DNA of 64,000 bases from JAVJSU01 sp040219275 (GCA_040219275.1 JAVJSU010000072.1:24099-88098); one strand, 5' to 3'. Positions 40,367-49,379 are shown, counted from the stretch's first letter. Translations and numbers: made by a program. Notes: generated by a model not told the origin, from the sequence alone.

Positions 40367-41080
40367 TTAAGGCTCGCTGATGTCGCCTACACAATACGGG
40401 TTGGTCTGGTTCGTCCAGTTCATCACGGCACTGCCCTCACTGACAGTCGGATCCAGCTGAAATGTGAAGCGTGCCGCCTGCCCTGCCGGACTAAAAGCAG
40501 CAAAACGAAAAACGCGCAACTCACCTGAATTCAGCGTGTAGGCATCCTCATCCAATGTCACGCCAGCTTCATCTGCCGCCTCACGGGTAGCGGGCCATAC
40601 CCCATTTACACTGACATAAGCCGTGTTGATTTCACTCAAAAACATCTGGGCAGTCGGAAAAATCTCGTAGTCGGCTGTACCGATATTCTTGACCTCCAAT
40701 TGCCAGGTGGTGATGTTACGGGCATCGCCATTGGTATCCGGCGACGCTGGATAGCTCATGATATTTTGTAAGCGGAAACGCACCCCATTCTCACTGCTGG
40801 ATGACCCGACAAAGATTGCATCACCGACATAAAAATCGGCGGGTGGCAGGATGATATAGGGTGTGGGTGGTGGCGCGAGTGTCGGCATCGCTGTTCCAGC
40901 CAACACCGTTGCTGTGGCTTGTGGGATGGGCGTGGGACAGGTATAGGCGGGCGAGCCCATTAAAGCCGTTCCCGCACAGGCTAAGATGGCAAAAATCATG
41001 AAGATGGGGATCACCAGCACATAAATTGAGCGCAATAACATCGTGCGCTGTACTTCTTTCAGGGATGGGTTGTTCTTCAT
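40367..41080 (-). CDS. Predicted lipoprotein, DUF4352-like
   Basis: 237 aa with an N-terminal hydrophobic segment (about 15-35) ending in ILACAG, a plausible lipobox, a short Thr/Pro linker, and a beta-rich domain resembling DUF4352. Likely exported and membrane-attached. Ends 15 bp before the TrbL-like gene, in the same operon. Confidence 0.65.
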   Translation of the reverse strand: MKNNPSLKEVQRTMLLRSIYVLVIPIFMIFAILACAGTALMGSPAYTCPTPIPQATATVLAGTAMPTLAPPPTPYIILPPADFYVGDAIFVGSSSSENGVRFRLQNIMSYPASPDTNGDARNITTWQLEVKNIGTADYEIFPTAQMFLSEINTAYVSVNGVWPATREAADEAGVTLDEDAYTLNSGELRVFRFAAFSPAGQAARFTFQLDPTVSEGSAVMNWTNQTNPYCVGDISEP

Positions 41081-41094
41081 CTGACCTCACTCAT

Positions 41095-42327
41095 CTAAGG
41101 GATTAAGCCGGGCTGATTGCCGGGTTGCAATAAAAGCGTGAAACTGGCTTGTCCGCCACCGCTACGGCTGCGCGGAATATCCCAGACTGTACCAAAATAA
41201 GGGACAACAATTCGTGCCTCAGCCGAGGTCACTACCTGTAACTGGGCATAACCCTGTCCATCCGTAAATGCTTGAGCAATCACCCGATTGGTGCCGACTT
41301 CAACCGCACGGACTGAAATACCGCTCACGCCCTCGGCTGGATCGACATCCCGATTGCCGTTTTCATCGTAGGCAATCACCACTGAAACCGTCAGCAATCC
41401 GGGAGCAATGGGCGTTGACGTGGGCTGAATCGTTGGAGGTGCGGCGACCAATTCAATGCCAGCCGCAGGTTGTGGCACGGGCGAGGGTGTCGCACTGATG
41501 GCAGGTGGCGGAATAATCAGGGTATTGGCAGTGCCACGAAAAACCTGAATAGCATCCAATCCGATCACATAGCCTTCACTGGCAGGATTCTTATTTTGTG
41601 AACTACGGATAGTAAGCGTATGCGCTCCTGTCCCAACGAAATACACCTGTGTGCCGGGATAACTGAGTTCAGTCGCATAGGCATCCACTGTATCTACTAG
41701 CACACCATCCACGATGATGTCGAACATGCCCATATTGCGTGCCGCAACATAGCGAATTCGCAAGCCCTCCCCTTCAAAATGAAAGGCGACGGTGCTACTG
41801 GTATTCTCTGACCGATGATATTGCCCCTGACTGGCTTGAACGACCTGACGGGCTTGCCAGGGGCTGCTGTATTGCACCAGTGGATGATCGGATTCAAAAC
41901 TGTACCAACCTTCATAAGGTGGTGCTTCATGAGTCGCATTTGGCATCGGTTCAACCGGTTGTGGCGGTGCAGGCAGCAAAATCGTTCCCATCGGGAAGTT
42001 GGTTGGCATAGGCGGCACATAAACGCCAGGCATCACCGCTTGCATCTCCAGCAAACGCATCGCTAAAGTCGGTGTGAGCGTCGGCGTGAACGTCGCTGTT
42101 GCGCTGGCTGTTGCTGTAGGACTTGGCGTATCACTTGGCGTGCTGGTTTGCGTTGGCATCACCGTGTGAGTTGGCACATCCGTTGCAGTCAGTGTTGGCA
42201 ACACAAACAGCGTTGGCAAAACGGCAACTGTCGTCTGATGCTTACTCAACAATGCAAAAGCCAGTGCCCAGGTCATCAAACACAAGGCCAACAAGCCCAA
42301 CAAAATCAGGATCATTCTTTTTTGCAT
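41095..42327 (-). CDS. Surface protein with carbohydrate-binding-like and SdrD-B-like domains
   Basis: 410 aa from ATG 42325-42327, preceded by GGAGG. One membrane helix (about 5-27), a long Thr/Ser/Pro linker (about 45-90), a beta-sandwich domain around 135-260 with FHFEGEGLRIRYVAARNMG like galactose-binding folds, a second linker, and a C-terminal domain with VVIAYDENGNRDVDPAEG typical of SdrD-B repeats. Probably displayed outside the cell and might help contact recipient cells. First gene of the transfer operon ending at the 35957 terminator. Confidence 0.7.
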   Translation of the reverse strand: MQKRMILILLGLLALCLMTWALAFALLSKHQTTVAVLPTLFVLPTLTATDVPTHTVMPTQTSTPSDTPSPTATASATATFTPTLTPTLAMRLLEMQAVMPGVYVPPMPTNFPMGTILLPAPPQPVEPMPNATHEAPPYEGWYSFESDHPLVQYSSPWQARQVVQASQGQYHRSENTSSTVAFHFEGEGLRIRYVAARNMGMFDIIVDGVLVDTVDAYATELSYPGTQVYFVGTGAHTLTIRSSQNKNPASEGYVIGLDAIQVFRGTANTLIIPPPAISATPSPVPQPAAGIELVAAPPTIQPTSTPIAPGLLTVSVVIAYDENGNRDVDPAEGVSGISVRAVEVGTNRVIAQAFTDGQGYAQLQVVTSAEARIVVPYFGTVWDIPRSRSGGGQASFTLLLQPGNQPGLIP

Positions 42328-42389
42328 ACGCCTCCAACTCCTGACAAACAAATACACTCTCCATCTTCGCAAATGAGAGCGCTGACAGG

Positions 42390-42403
42390 CTGTAAAATTT
42401 CAG
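42390..42403 (+). promoter_or_regulatory. Shared transfer motif, site 3
   Basis: CTGTAAAATTTCAG followed by TTTTGGACTGTAAAAA, so two half-sites stand side by side 63 bp upstream of the surface-protein operon. It is identical to the minus-strand sequence at 21687-21700. Confidence 0.5.
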
Positions 42404-42427
42404 TTTTGGACTGTAAAAATCGGATTT

Positions 42428-42455
42428 CGGTGGGGAAAAATACAGCTCCCCACCG
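42428..42455 (-). terminator. Probable terminator of regulator gene
   Basis: CGGTGGGG (42428-42435) and CCCCACCG (42448-42455) form an 8-bp GC-rich stem just after the stop of the regulator at 42459. Only a weak T-run follows. Confidence 0.5.
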
Positions 42456-42458
42456 GAC

Positions 42459-43094
42459 TTACGAGGAAAAGATGAAGCCTTCAGCGGCTGCCCGACTGAT
42501 CATGTGCTCATTGGTCGTCGCACCAAAACGGACACGTAACTTCTCCCGCACCCAGTACACACGACGCGGATGGATATCCAGAGCGAGTGCAATCTGTCCG
42601 ACATGTCGCCCCTGTGCCAGCAATCGTAAGACACCGCGGGCTTCCTGATCCAGTTGCCAGTCCCGTTGGGGTGTCTGCATGGCAGTCAGATATTCGGCAT
42701 TGGCTGTCGGCGACAAATACAAACGATCCCGCATCACCGTTTCAATCGCACAGATCAGGGAGTCTTGCAATTCATCCCCCTTATACAGGTAGCCATGACA
42801 ACCCGCCGCGAACAAATCCCGGATGAGCAAGCCATCGCGCAGGTAGCCACTGACCAGCACCTTCGTTTTTGCTGAGATTTGCAACACATCTTCCACGATC
42901 TGCAAAATATCCACCTCTGGATCAAGTCGTTCATCAACAACAATCACCTGTGGCTGGCGCTCTACCGCGACTCGTAAATCGCTCAGTGTATTCACACTGG
43001 CTTCCATGATGAATTCAGATCGTCCCTTGAGTACCGCTTCCATTCCCAGACGGATCAGGTCGGCGGCATCGGCAATCATCAATCGAACCTTCAT
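42459..43094 (-). CDS. Orphan LuxR/NarL-type response regulator
   Basis: 211 aa from ATG 43092-43094 (GGAAGAG upstream). The N-terminal receiver-like domain keeps an Asp (about 54) in VIVVDERLDP, but the usual acidic pair is altered (MIADAAD). The C-terminal LuxR helix-turn-helix has GVLRLLAQGRHVGQIALALDI. No histidine kinase is nearby. Next to the transfer operon and a second regulator of the same class, so it may control transfer through the shared CTGTAAAATTTCAG sites. Confidence 0.8.
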   Translation of the reverse strand: MKVRLMIADAADLIRLGMEAVLKGRSEFIMEASVNTLSDLRVAVERQPQVIVVDERLDPEVDILQIVEDVLQISAKTKVLVSGYLRDGLLIRDLFAAGCHGYLYKGDELQDSLICAIETVMRDRLYLSPTANAEYLTAMQTPQRDWQLDQEARGVLRLLAQGRHVGQIALALDIHPRRVYWVREKLRVRFGATTNEHMISRAAAEGFIFSS

Positions 43095-43241
43095 ACAGTC
43101 TCTTCCACCTTTCTGACATGTTAAAACCCAGCATAGCATGACTGCATCTGGAAGCTTCGTCGATATGTACGCCACGCCCGTTAATTTGTACGTGGCGCTC
43201 GTCAATTTTTCATTCAGGTGAAATTAGCGAGAAAGCGAGGA

Positions 43242-43871
43242 TTATTCTCTCAGCAAACCATAGGCCACTGCTGCTGGAATGATCTGCTCATTATTGTTGA
43301 CATGAAGATATTTCTTGATGCGGGTACGGGTATCGTAAATGACGCGCCGCGAGACACCGATTCTGTCGGCAATATCGCGCACCGACTGCCCTGCCGCCAG
43401 TAGATTCAGGACTTCCAGATCACGTTCCGTCAATTCCCGCACACTACGCCGATGATACGGCAGTGCCGCAGCTTCTGAGGATAGATATGTTTCGCCTGCC
43501 AGGATACTCTTGATTGCGGCTGGAATGGTCTCCTCTAACTTGCTCTTGTGATAAATATAGCCTCGTGCCCCACCCGCGAACAAAGCCCCGATATAGTCGG
43601 TGTTGAGACGACTGCCAATCACCACCTGCCCCAATCCGGGATAGTGTTGATGGAGATAGCGCACCAATTTAACCGCATTTTCTTCCTTTGGAAGTTGATC
43701 CGAAAGCAACAGGATACGGGCACAAACGGTTTCTAGATGAGCAACAAGTGTCTTGAAGTCAGCAAAATCATGTACCTGCCCTGTCGGCACGCCAGTCTTT
43801 TCAACCAGCATCCGCAGTCCATTGCGACTGAGTGCCTCTTTGTCTAGGATTACGATCCGGGCTTGTTTCAC
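43242..43871 (-). CDS. Orphan LuxR/NarL-type response regulator
   Basis: 209 aa with a receiver-like fold (MKQARIVILDKEALSRNG, putative acceptor in ILLLSDQLP) and a clear C-terminal LuxR HTH (LTERDLEVLNLLAAGQSVRD, then IADRIGVSRRVIYDTRTRI). A paralog of the protein encoded at 42459-43094. The receiver may work without phosphorylation, since its acidic pocket is poor. Confidence 0.82.
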   Translation of the reverse strand: MKQARIVILDKEALSRNGLRMLVEKTGVPTGQVHDFADFKTLVAHLETVCARILLLSDQLPKEENAVKLVRYLHQHYPGLGQVVIGSRLNTDYIGALFAGGARGYIYHKSKLEETIPAAIKSILAGETYLSSEAAALPYHRRSVRELTERDLEVLNLLAAGQSVRDIADRIGVSRRVIYDTRTRIKKYLHVNNNEQIIPAAVAYGLLRE

Positions 43872-44016
43872 AATCTTGCGCCTCTATTTTGCTTTTTACA
43901 TGGGATATGAACTCAAAATACGAACTATTGTTCTGGTATTCTTCATTATATTACAAAAAACAAACACCAGTAAAGGTGTCTGTCGTTATAGTTTCGTTTG
44001 GTTTTTTGAGGGGGGA

Positions 44017-44202
44017 TTAATCTAAATGATCAGCATCTTCTGCTTTGATATACTCATCATTCATGGCGCGTTCGATATCAGCAAAATCTTCTTCGCTCAG
44101 CCCTTCACGAATATCTTCAAGTGCCGCAAGCAATTCATCCATATTCACTGTTTTAGAATTGGAAAATTCAGGATCATTTCCCCAGCCTTTTACGCCACTC
44201 AT
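44017..44202 (-). CDS. Small acidic protein following HEPN gene
   Basis: 61 aa, strongly acidic (LLAALEDIREGLSEEDFADIERAMNDEY), helical. It starts inside the end of the HEPN gene (overlap about 29 bp), an arrangement seen in toxin-antitoxin pairs. Start ATG 44200-44202. Antitoxin role is inference only. Confidence 0.5.
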   Translation of the reverse strand: MSGVKGWGNDPEFSNSKTVNMDELLAALEDIREGLSEEDFADIERAMNDEYIKAEDADHLD

Positions 44203-44935
44203 CAAAAATTACCTTGTCCTTATCTGATAATTTTTCGTATTCTTCAGCAAAAACAATAATTGGATCATCACAAAACCAATAGCTTTGACCAGCAACTAAT
44301 TCAAAAATTTCATCAATATCCAATTCATTTCGCTCGTCACGCGATTGACCGTAATCCCATGACCTAAGGTCATAATAGGTACTGAAACCAAGTACATGAA
44401 ATACACTCGATGAGGCATCAAGCAACTCCTGAAGAACATCAATTGAAAGTTGATAAGGCACAATGGATTCCGGTCCTGTTACTTTCTTCCAGTCAAGATG
44501 TGCGATGTGATGATTTCTTACTTCTGTAATTTTTTCCTCTAGCGAGGCAACTTTCTTTTCAAATCCCTTCGTCCTCTCGCGCAAAATCTCGTCCACTTCC
44601 AGGTCTATCTTATCTACACGATATTGTTTTGGATCAAATATTTTGTTCTTGAATCGGCGAAGTGAAAGTTCAGAGGATTTATCAAATATCGCTGAGAAAG
44701 CAATCAGAACTGAATCAAAAAATGACTTGTTGGTGAGTCGCCAAAACACCCGTTTGTCCTCCGGAACAAACAACTGATATGGGAAGTTGCTTAATCGACG
44801 TAAAATGATGATTTGTTGTGCAATATCAGAAAGATGTTGCCACGTAACTGCATGTTGCTTCTTGTATTCATCAACTTTTTCAGGCTTAATGACATCTTCG
44901 ACTTCAATAATTACCTCTGAACCCCATCGTTTCAT
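44174..44935 (-). CDS. HEPN-domain protein (AbiU2-like)
   Basis: 253 aa, mostly helical, with EVRNHHIAHLD. This fits the HEPN ribonuclease signature in which Arg and a polar residue are followed by a His a few positions later (R-N-x4-H). The helix before it, EEKITEVRN, is typical of AbiU2-like HEPN proteins, which cut RNA in phage defence or toxin systems. It starts three bases after the ParR-like stop, so it appears to ride on the partition operon, with a small acidic gene after it. Family call moderate; activity not shown by sequence alone. Confidence 0.65.
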   Translation of the reverse strand: MKRWGSEVIIEVEDVIKPEKVDEYKKQHAVTWQHLSDIAQQIIILRRLSNFPYQLFVPEDKRVFWRLTNKSFFDSVLIAFSAIFDKSSELSLRRFKNKIFDPKQYRVDKIDLEVDEILRERTKGFEKKVASLEEKITEVRNHHIAHLDWKKVTGPESIVPYQLSIDVLQELLDASSSVFHVLGFSTYYDLRSWDYGQSRDERNELDIDEIFELVAGQSYWFCDDPIIVFAEEYEKLSDKDKVIFDEWRKRLGK

Positions 44936-44938
44936 AGA

Positions 44939-45364
44939 TTAATTCCATAATTCATCATCATCTTCATCCCCAAATAAATTACCCATACCAACACTAAACG
45001 TTTCACGGGCATCACTAGGATCAATGTGATCATCCGTTCCGGCGAACATACTTGGCAGTTCTTCCGGCTCGGTGGCTTCAGTGATCTGCACACCACCATA
45101 GCCACCTCCCCTGCCATGAATCAATCCTGTAATGAATGAAGCCATGAACTGCAAGAGATCCAGCGTCTTGCCCGTTTGCTCCTGTACCGTATGAACTGCC
45201 AGCAACATCCCCACCAGCACGTGTTTCAGCTTACGTTGACTGGCGAGTTCCTGTGCGACCTCCCAGGCTTTAGCTTGTGCTTCATCATCCAGATCAAACA
45301 CCAACAAATATGATCCTGATTCCGCCTGTCCATTGGGCGGTTTCTGATAATGCCGTTTCGCCAT
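44939..45364 (-). CDS. ParR-like partition partner
   Basis: 141 aa: an N-terminal basic part (MAKRHYQKPP), a helical middle (DDEAQAKAWEVAQELASQRK), Gly-rich GRGGGYGG, and an acidic C-terminus. Its start overlaps the stop of the actin-like gene (TAATG). ParR-type adaptors bind centromere DNA and the filament protein, and often have a basic N-terminus and an acidic filament-binding tail as here. Assigned by position and size. Confidence 0.6.
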   Translation of the reverse strand: MAKRHYQKPPNGQAESGSYLLVFDLDDEAQAKAWEVAQELASQRKLKHVLVGMLLAVHTVQEQTGKTLDLLQFMASFITGLIHGRGGGYGGVQITEATEPEELPSMFAGTDDHIDPSDARETFSVGMGNLFGDEDDDELWN

Positions 45365-46632
45365 TATCCCGTTACTTTCCGGTTGACCTTCTTATTGCTG
45401 GCACTCATCGGCAGTGCACCATAAGCATTGAGTTCCCACAGTGGAATACCCTTCAAGTGCGGTACGACATCCGGATGCAGAATGTTTTTATTCGGATACT
45501 GTTTTAGGATTTGCGGCAGGATATACACCCAGCCACCACCTGCCAATAAGATCGAATCTGCCCCCTGCTGATAGCTACGCTCCAGCTTCTCTTCGATGAT
45601 ATAGCGAGAAAAACGCGCTGATACCAGTTCAAAAATCGCCTGTAGATCGAGAATCCGCCCGTTGAGTTTCACCCGTGCATAGTTGGGTTTCATCTTGCCC
45701 AGTGACCATTCTCGCAACCAGGCATCCACCTGTACCGGCTTCATGCGCGGTGTGGATTCACCTGCCTTGAGGAATTGATCGCGGATATAATCCATCACCG
45801 GTTCAATCATCTGGCGTAAAACTCCGGCATCCCGATCCGTTGCAAATGCCATGCTTTCTGCATCGAGCTTACCGTTACGAACAGCATAAGTGTCGTAGGT
45901 ACCATGACCCGCATCATGAATATGTACCTGCCCTGTCAGCAGATCATCTCGCCCATCTGAAGATGGAATTAACACATCATTTCCGTTGGCATCATAGGCA
46001 TACGCACTGAATGCTCCCACGCCCTCCGGCACAACAACGACTTTACCGATGATAAAGCTTCGAGGTTTCTTGTCATAGCTCATCTGGATGGTCCATGTGC
46101 CAGTTTTATCCTTCGCCTCACCATATTTGAGGTTCTGTTTAATCGCTTTTGCCACACTGTTGACCAATCCGGGAGGTGCAGAGGTGACAATCGTCAGCGG
46201 TGTATTTTCTGGTGCGTTAAGGGCTGCCAGCAGACATAACAACATGAAAATATGAATCTCTGAGCCATAGCGTTCTTCGGAGTTTACGAAAGTCTCTGGC
46301 GGATACTTGCTCTGCTCCCAGACGTTATCTCCAATGGCAAAGCGCCCCCCTGCTACATCCGCGTACACCATTTCGTTCAGCCCGATGGTGGTCACATCAG
46401 TGTTCATAGAATAGCCGGTAACTGGCACACGCACGTTAGGAAGCATAAAATAATGGAGTTCTCCATCCACTAAATGCCATGCACTGGATGTGCCATTACC
46501 ACCATCCCATGTGATGATTGTCGGATCGAGTTCCCATTGAAAATCACTGGCATTGGCATCTGCGGGCGTGAGTGGAATTAGCGTTTTATTCGGTTTATAT
46601 CGGATCATTTTGCGTCTCTTTCTTTTGCTCAT
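45364..46632 (-). CDS. ParM/Alp-like actin-family partition ATPase
   Basis: 422 aa actin-fold protein. Phosphate 1-like IITWDGGNGTSS, a middle region VTSAPPGLVN, phosphate 2-like HIHDAGHGTYDTYAV, and an adenosine-like SILLAGGGWVYILP appear in actin order. Such proteins form filaments that push plasmid copies apart. With the ParR-like gene after it and inverted repeats upstream, it forms a type II partition locus, which points to an autonomous or excisable replicon. Confidence 0.8.
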   Translation of the reverse strand: MSKRKRRKMIRYKPNKTLIPLTPADANASDFQWELDPTIITWDGGNGTSSAWHLVDGELHYFMLPNVRVPVTGYSMNTDVTTIGLNEMVYADVAGGRFAIGDNVWEQSKYPPETFVNSEERYGSEIHIFMLLCLLAALNAPENTPLTIVTSAPPGLVNSVAKAIKQNLKYGEAKDKTGTWTIQMSYDKKPRSFIIGKVVVVPEGVGAFSAYAYDANGNDVLIPSSDGRDDLLTGQVHIHDAGHGTYDTYAVRNGKLDAESMAFATDRDAGVLRQMIEPVMDYIRDQFLKAGESTPRMKPVQVDAWLREWSLGKMKPNYARVKLNGRILDLQAIFELVSARFSRYIIEEKLERSYQQGADSILLAGGGWVYILPQILKQYPNKNILHPDVVPHLKGIPLWELNAYGALPMSASNKKVNRKVTG

Positions 46633-46680
46633 ATAAGAGTCTAACTGGCTTATTTGGATGGAAATTGGGCAAAATCGTTC

Positions 46681-46706
46681 CTATATATATGGTTGTATAT
46701 ATATAG
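46681..46706. promoter_or_regulatory. Inverted repeat upstream of par operon
   Basis: CTATATATAT (46681-46690), six bases, then ATATATATAG (46697-46706) form a perfect 10-bp palindrome 49 bp before the actin-like gene. It could be the par operator, part of a centromere, or a target of the HTH protein encoded divergently. Confidence 0.5.
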
Positions 46707-46774
46707 GGGGGTCTTTTTTGCTCCTTAGAGTTAAAATTGCCTTCTTTTTCGTAATTACACTACGGGATTAAAGC

Positions 46775-46808
46775 TATAATATAGAGTACACTTGTAGAAG
46801 TTACAAGT
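46775..46808 (+). promoter_or_regulatory. Promoter -10 and operator before HTH gene
   Basis: TATAAT at 46775-46780 is a consensus -10; no good -35 is seen. ACTTGTA (46790-46796), five bases, TACAAGT (46802-46808) is a 7-bp palindrome between it and the GTG start at 46830, suited to autoregulation. Confidence 0.5.
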
Positions 46809-46829
46809 CAAGCTTATAGGAGTTGGAAT

Positions 46830-47375
46830 GTGAAAACTTATACACCTGGAGAAATTGCAGTTGTAATTGGAGTTAGTGCAAGCTCCATTAGAAATTGGAC
46901 TGAGCAAGAAGAACTTCAGCCTTATCTATCTGATATGGCAACCCGCCGGAATGATTTTGAACACGCTAAACAACGTGAATATACGATAGAAGACCTCTAT
47001 GTTCTAAATACAATTGGCAAAGCGAAGACACGTCACAATAGTTGGCAAGATGTAGCTGACTTCCTTGAAGATGGCAACATTTATAAGGATTTACCCGCTT
47101 CTGCCGCTTTGGTTCTACAGGAAACAGCTGCAGAAGGTTTTGCTGACAAAATAATGCTTCATCAGCGAATTGAGTTTCTGGAAGTAACTATCAGGGATCA
47201 AGAGGCTGAGATCGAACAGTTGCGCCAGCGAGTTGAGGAAGTTCGGAATGAAGAACGAGATGTAGCAAAGACTGAACGTGCAGAACTTCAATCAACCATC
47301 AACGATTTGAATCGATTGATCGGCAAACTAGAAGCAAAAATTGAAATGCTCAAGGAAAGCACAAACGACGAATGA
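46830..47375 (+). CDS. MerR-like HTH protein with coiled coil
   Basis: 181 aa. Residues 1-70 form a MerR-like winged HTH (YTPGEIAVVIGVSASSIRNW, then REYTIEDLYVLNTI). Residues 110-180 form a coiled coil with heptads rich in Glu, Leu and Arg. GTG start with TAGGAG upstream. Divergent from the par operon with a palindrome at its own promoter. Probably a regulator or a DNA-binding organiser of replication or partition. Confidence 0.75.
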   Translation: MKTYTPGEIAVVIGVSASSIRNWTEQEELQPYLSDMATRRNDFEHAKQREYTIEDLYVLNTIGKAKTRHNSWQDVADFLEDGNIYKDLPASAALVLQETAAEGFADKIMLHQRIEFLEVTIRDQEAEIEQLRQRVEEVRNEERDVAKTERAELQSTINDLNRLIGKLEAKIEMLKESTNDE

Positions 47376-47428
47376 TATTGTCTAGTGTTCCAAAACAACA
47401 ATGCAGATAAGTAGGGCAGTTAGAAATC

Positions 47429-47815
47429 ATGAGCAAGAAAAAGCAACAAGGACATTATTGTAGGGTCTGTGGACGTTACCGAGCCAACGAAAAATTTAGC
47501 GGAAAAGGTCATCGACAGCATATCTGCAAGGACTGTAATCGTAACCAGCAAGCACAAAAGCGTGAGAAGAAACACGCAACAAAGCAAGCTGCTGAAGTTG
47601 GGTTACCAGTGCCCAAGCGTTATCCGATGACACGTTACCAGGCAGCCAGCTATCTCGGTATCACACCATCTGCATTTGATTATCGGCGTAAAAAACTAGA
47701 GCTGGAGCCATCTGGAACCTACGAGGGGAAACAGGGTACAGGCTTTCTCTTCGATATGGAAACAATTATCGCTGTTTACCGATACAGCCAAACGGATGGT
47801 AGTAACTCGGAGTGA
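47429..47815 (+). CDS. Zinc-ribbon plus HTH protein
   Basis: 128 aa. A Cys4 zinc site near the N-terminus (CRVCGRYR, then CKDC), a Lys-rich linker, and a C-terminal HTH (MTRYQAASYLGITPSAFDYR). Likely DNA-binding. Its stop codon lies inside the terminal inverted repeat of the 203-bp element that follows. Confidence 0.65.
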   Translation: MSKKKQQGHYCRVCGRYRANEKFSGKGHRQHICKDCNRNQQAQKREKKHATKQAAEVGLPVPKRYPMTRYQAASYLGITPSAFDYRRKKLELEPSGTYEGKQGTGFLFDMETIIAVYRYSQTDGSNSE

Positions 47816-48014
47816 ATTATGGCAGTGCAAATGACAGAATAGGGAATTGTGTCATTGTGGCAAATGGCATTTCCACTGCCGCATTTTTAACGGGTTTTTA
47901 TAGGTCTAAAGAGTTCAAAAATTAGGTAATTTTACGATTATTTGTCATAAACCGTCAAAAACAGGTCGGAAATGTAGCATTTAATGTGGCAGTAAACCTA
48001 TTGCCATAATTCAC
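47812..48014. repeat. 200-bp element with terminal inverted repeats, copy 1
   Basis: GTGAATTATGGCA (47812-47824) is exactly inverted at 48002-48014. Between them 76 bp (47845-47920) are identical to 51791-51866, and most of the rest matches. Several TGGCA/TGCCA boxes occur. It fills the gap between two genes and ends 22 bp before the next ATG. It could be a MITE, an operator array, an origin element or a structured leader. Confidence 0.8.
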
Positions 48015-48036
48015 CAGATATACATACGAGGAAATA

Positions 48037-49056
48037 ATGGAGCAAAAACTATCTGTACAAATCCTAACGTATCTATGCAACCTCATCATGACATCGCCCT
48101 ATAGAACAATGCGTGAACTGACTATCTTCTTCAAACAATTCGATGTACCCGATGTGTATGGTAACCCGTCACGCACAAACTACACTGAACAGCAACTTAT
48201 TGAATTAAATAATCAGGGAAAGCTCATCTCTGTTATTGAACAAGCAGTTGATCCAAGAAATTTCTTTGAATCAGAAATTGACATTGAAGAGATCATTGCG
48301 GAAGCCAATCGGTTTCTTGCTCTTGATGATCTTTTACTCATAAAAGCAAGGAATGGCTACAAAGTAAAGCTTCTGGGAAATCGTCATCATTCTGGTCAAC
48401 CGATAAAGAACATCATTTTTGGCTCTACAGGACCAAAACCAGATATCGTTCTTCGTGATGCACTGACTAATCAAATCGAAATCACTCAAAATGCTGAACA
48501 CTGCCTAGTCTATGATCACCACATCAATGACGAAGCAGGGTTGTCATGGGATGAACTGGTCGAGTGGTGGATGAGTTTGAATCAGTTGAAAAGCAGAAGT
48601 GATATTATTGAAAGAGAACTCTATCAACGGTTGAGGAAATCAATCCCCGAAACATCACCACCCGCCCGCAACTTGTTTCATTCTTACTATAGCTTTAAGC
48701 AACAGGGGATTCAGCGGCTTCCTGCATTACTTCCAGAGGTATATCTTCACTTTGATCCTAAGACCATTATTGAACGAAATGGGAAAAAGGTTCTGAACCG
48801 ACAGCGAATGGATTTCCTTTTGTTATTGCCATACGATGTGCGTATCGTGATTGAGGTCGATGGCAAACATCACTATGCGGATGGGGATATCGCAAGCCCT
48901 GAAAGATATGGCGAGATGATGATGGAGGATCGAGAATTGAGATTGATGGGCTATGAAGTGTATCGCTTTGGTGCAGTGGAGCTAAACAAGTCTATTGCTG
49001 AATCTAATGTAAAGAGCTTTTTTCGGCGCATATTCAAAAAGTATGGTATTTTGTAG
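48037..49056 (+). CDS. AbiJ_NTD3-like protein with PD-(D/E)XK-like end
   Basis: 339 aa. The N-terminal 115 residues are helical and end in FLALDDLLLIKARNGYKV, like AbiJ N-terminal domains. The middle has GSTGPKPDIVLRDAL and SWDELVEWWM. The C-terminus carries QRMDFLLLL, then VIEVDGKHHY and GYEVYRF, a DUF559/Vsr-like nuclease pattern with Asp, Glu-x-Asp and downstream strands. Proteins of this plan are linked to abortive infection. Preceded by a 200-bp repeat that probably contains its promoter. Confidence 0.7.
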   Translation: MEQKLSVQILTYLCNLIMTSPYRTMRELTIFFKQFDVPDVYGNPSRTNYTEQQLIELNNQGKLISVIEQAVDPRNFFESEIDIEEIIAEANRFLALDDLLLIKARNGYKVKLLGNRHHSGQPIKNIIFGSTGPKPDIVLRDALTNQIEITQNAEHCLVYDHHINDEAGLSWDELVEWWMSLNQLKSRSDIIERELYQRLRKSIPETSPPARNLFHSYYSFKQQGIQRLPALLPEVYLHFDPKTIIERNGKKVLNRQRMDFLLLLPYDVRIVIEVDGKHHYADGDIASPERYGEMMMEDRELRLMGYEVYRFGAVELNKSIAESNVKSFFRRIFKKYGIL

Positions 49057-49127
49057 TAAAGTTCCCCATGAAGTGTGAACTCGTGGTATTCTTATAGTGC
49101 AACTCAAAACTGTTAGAAAGAATCAGA

Positions 49128-49379
49128 ATGCAAAGTGCGATGACACAAATATTTGACAACCCGGTAGACGGCTGGGTGACAATGAAAGAGGCTGGTCGAA
49201 TCATAGACCGTGATACCTCAACCATTCGTTACTGGGCAGAAAATGGCAAGATCGCTTGCTTTAATGTTGGCACCAGTAACATTCGCATTGTTAATGTAGA
49301 GCAAGTAAAAGAATACTCAGCTAAGCATTCTTATCGTCTTGATAGACCAAAGCGTAGTCAGAAGAAGAAAACAGAGTAG
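49128..49379 (+). CDS. Excisionase-like HTH protein
   Basis: 83 aa. WVTMKEAGRIIDRDTSTIRY, then WAENGKI and a strand leading to VEQVKEYSAKH, fit the helix-turn-helix_17/MerR type of excisionases and small regulators. Basic C-terminus (RPKRSQKKK). May control excision or replication. Confidence 0.7.
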   Translation: MQSAMTQIFDNPVDGWVTMKEAGRIIDRDTSTIRYWAENGKIACFNVGTSNIRIVNVEQVKEYSAKHSYRLDRPKRSQKKKTE

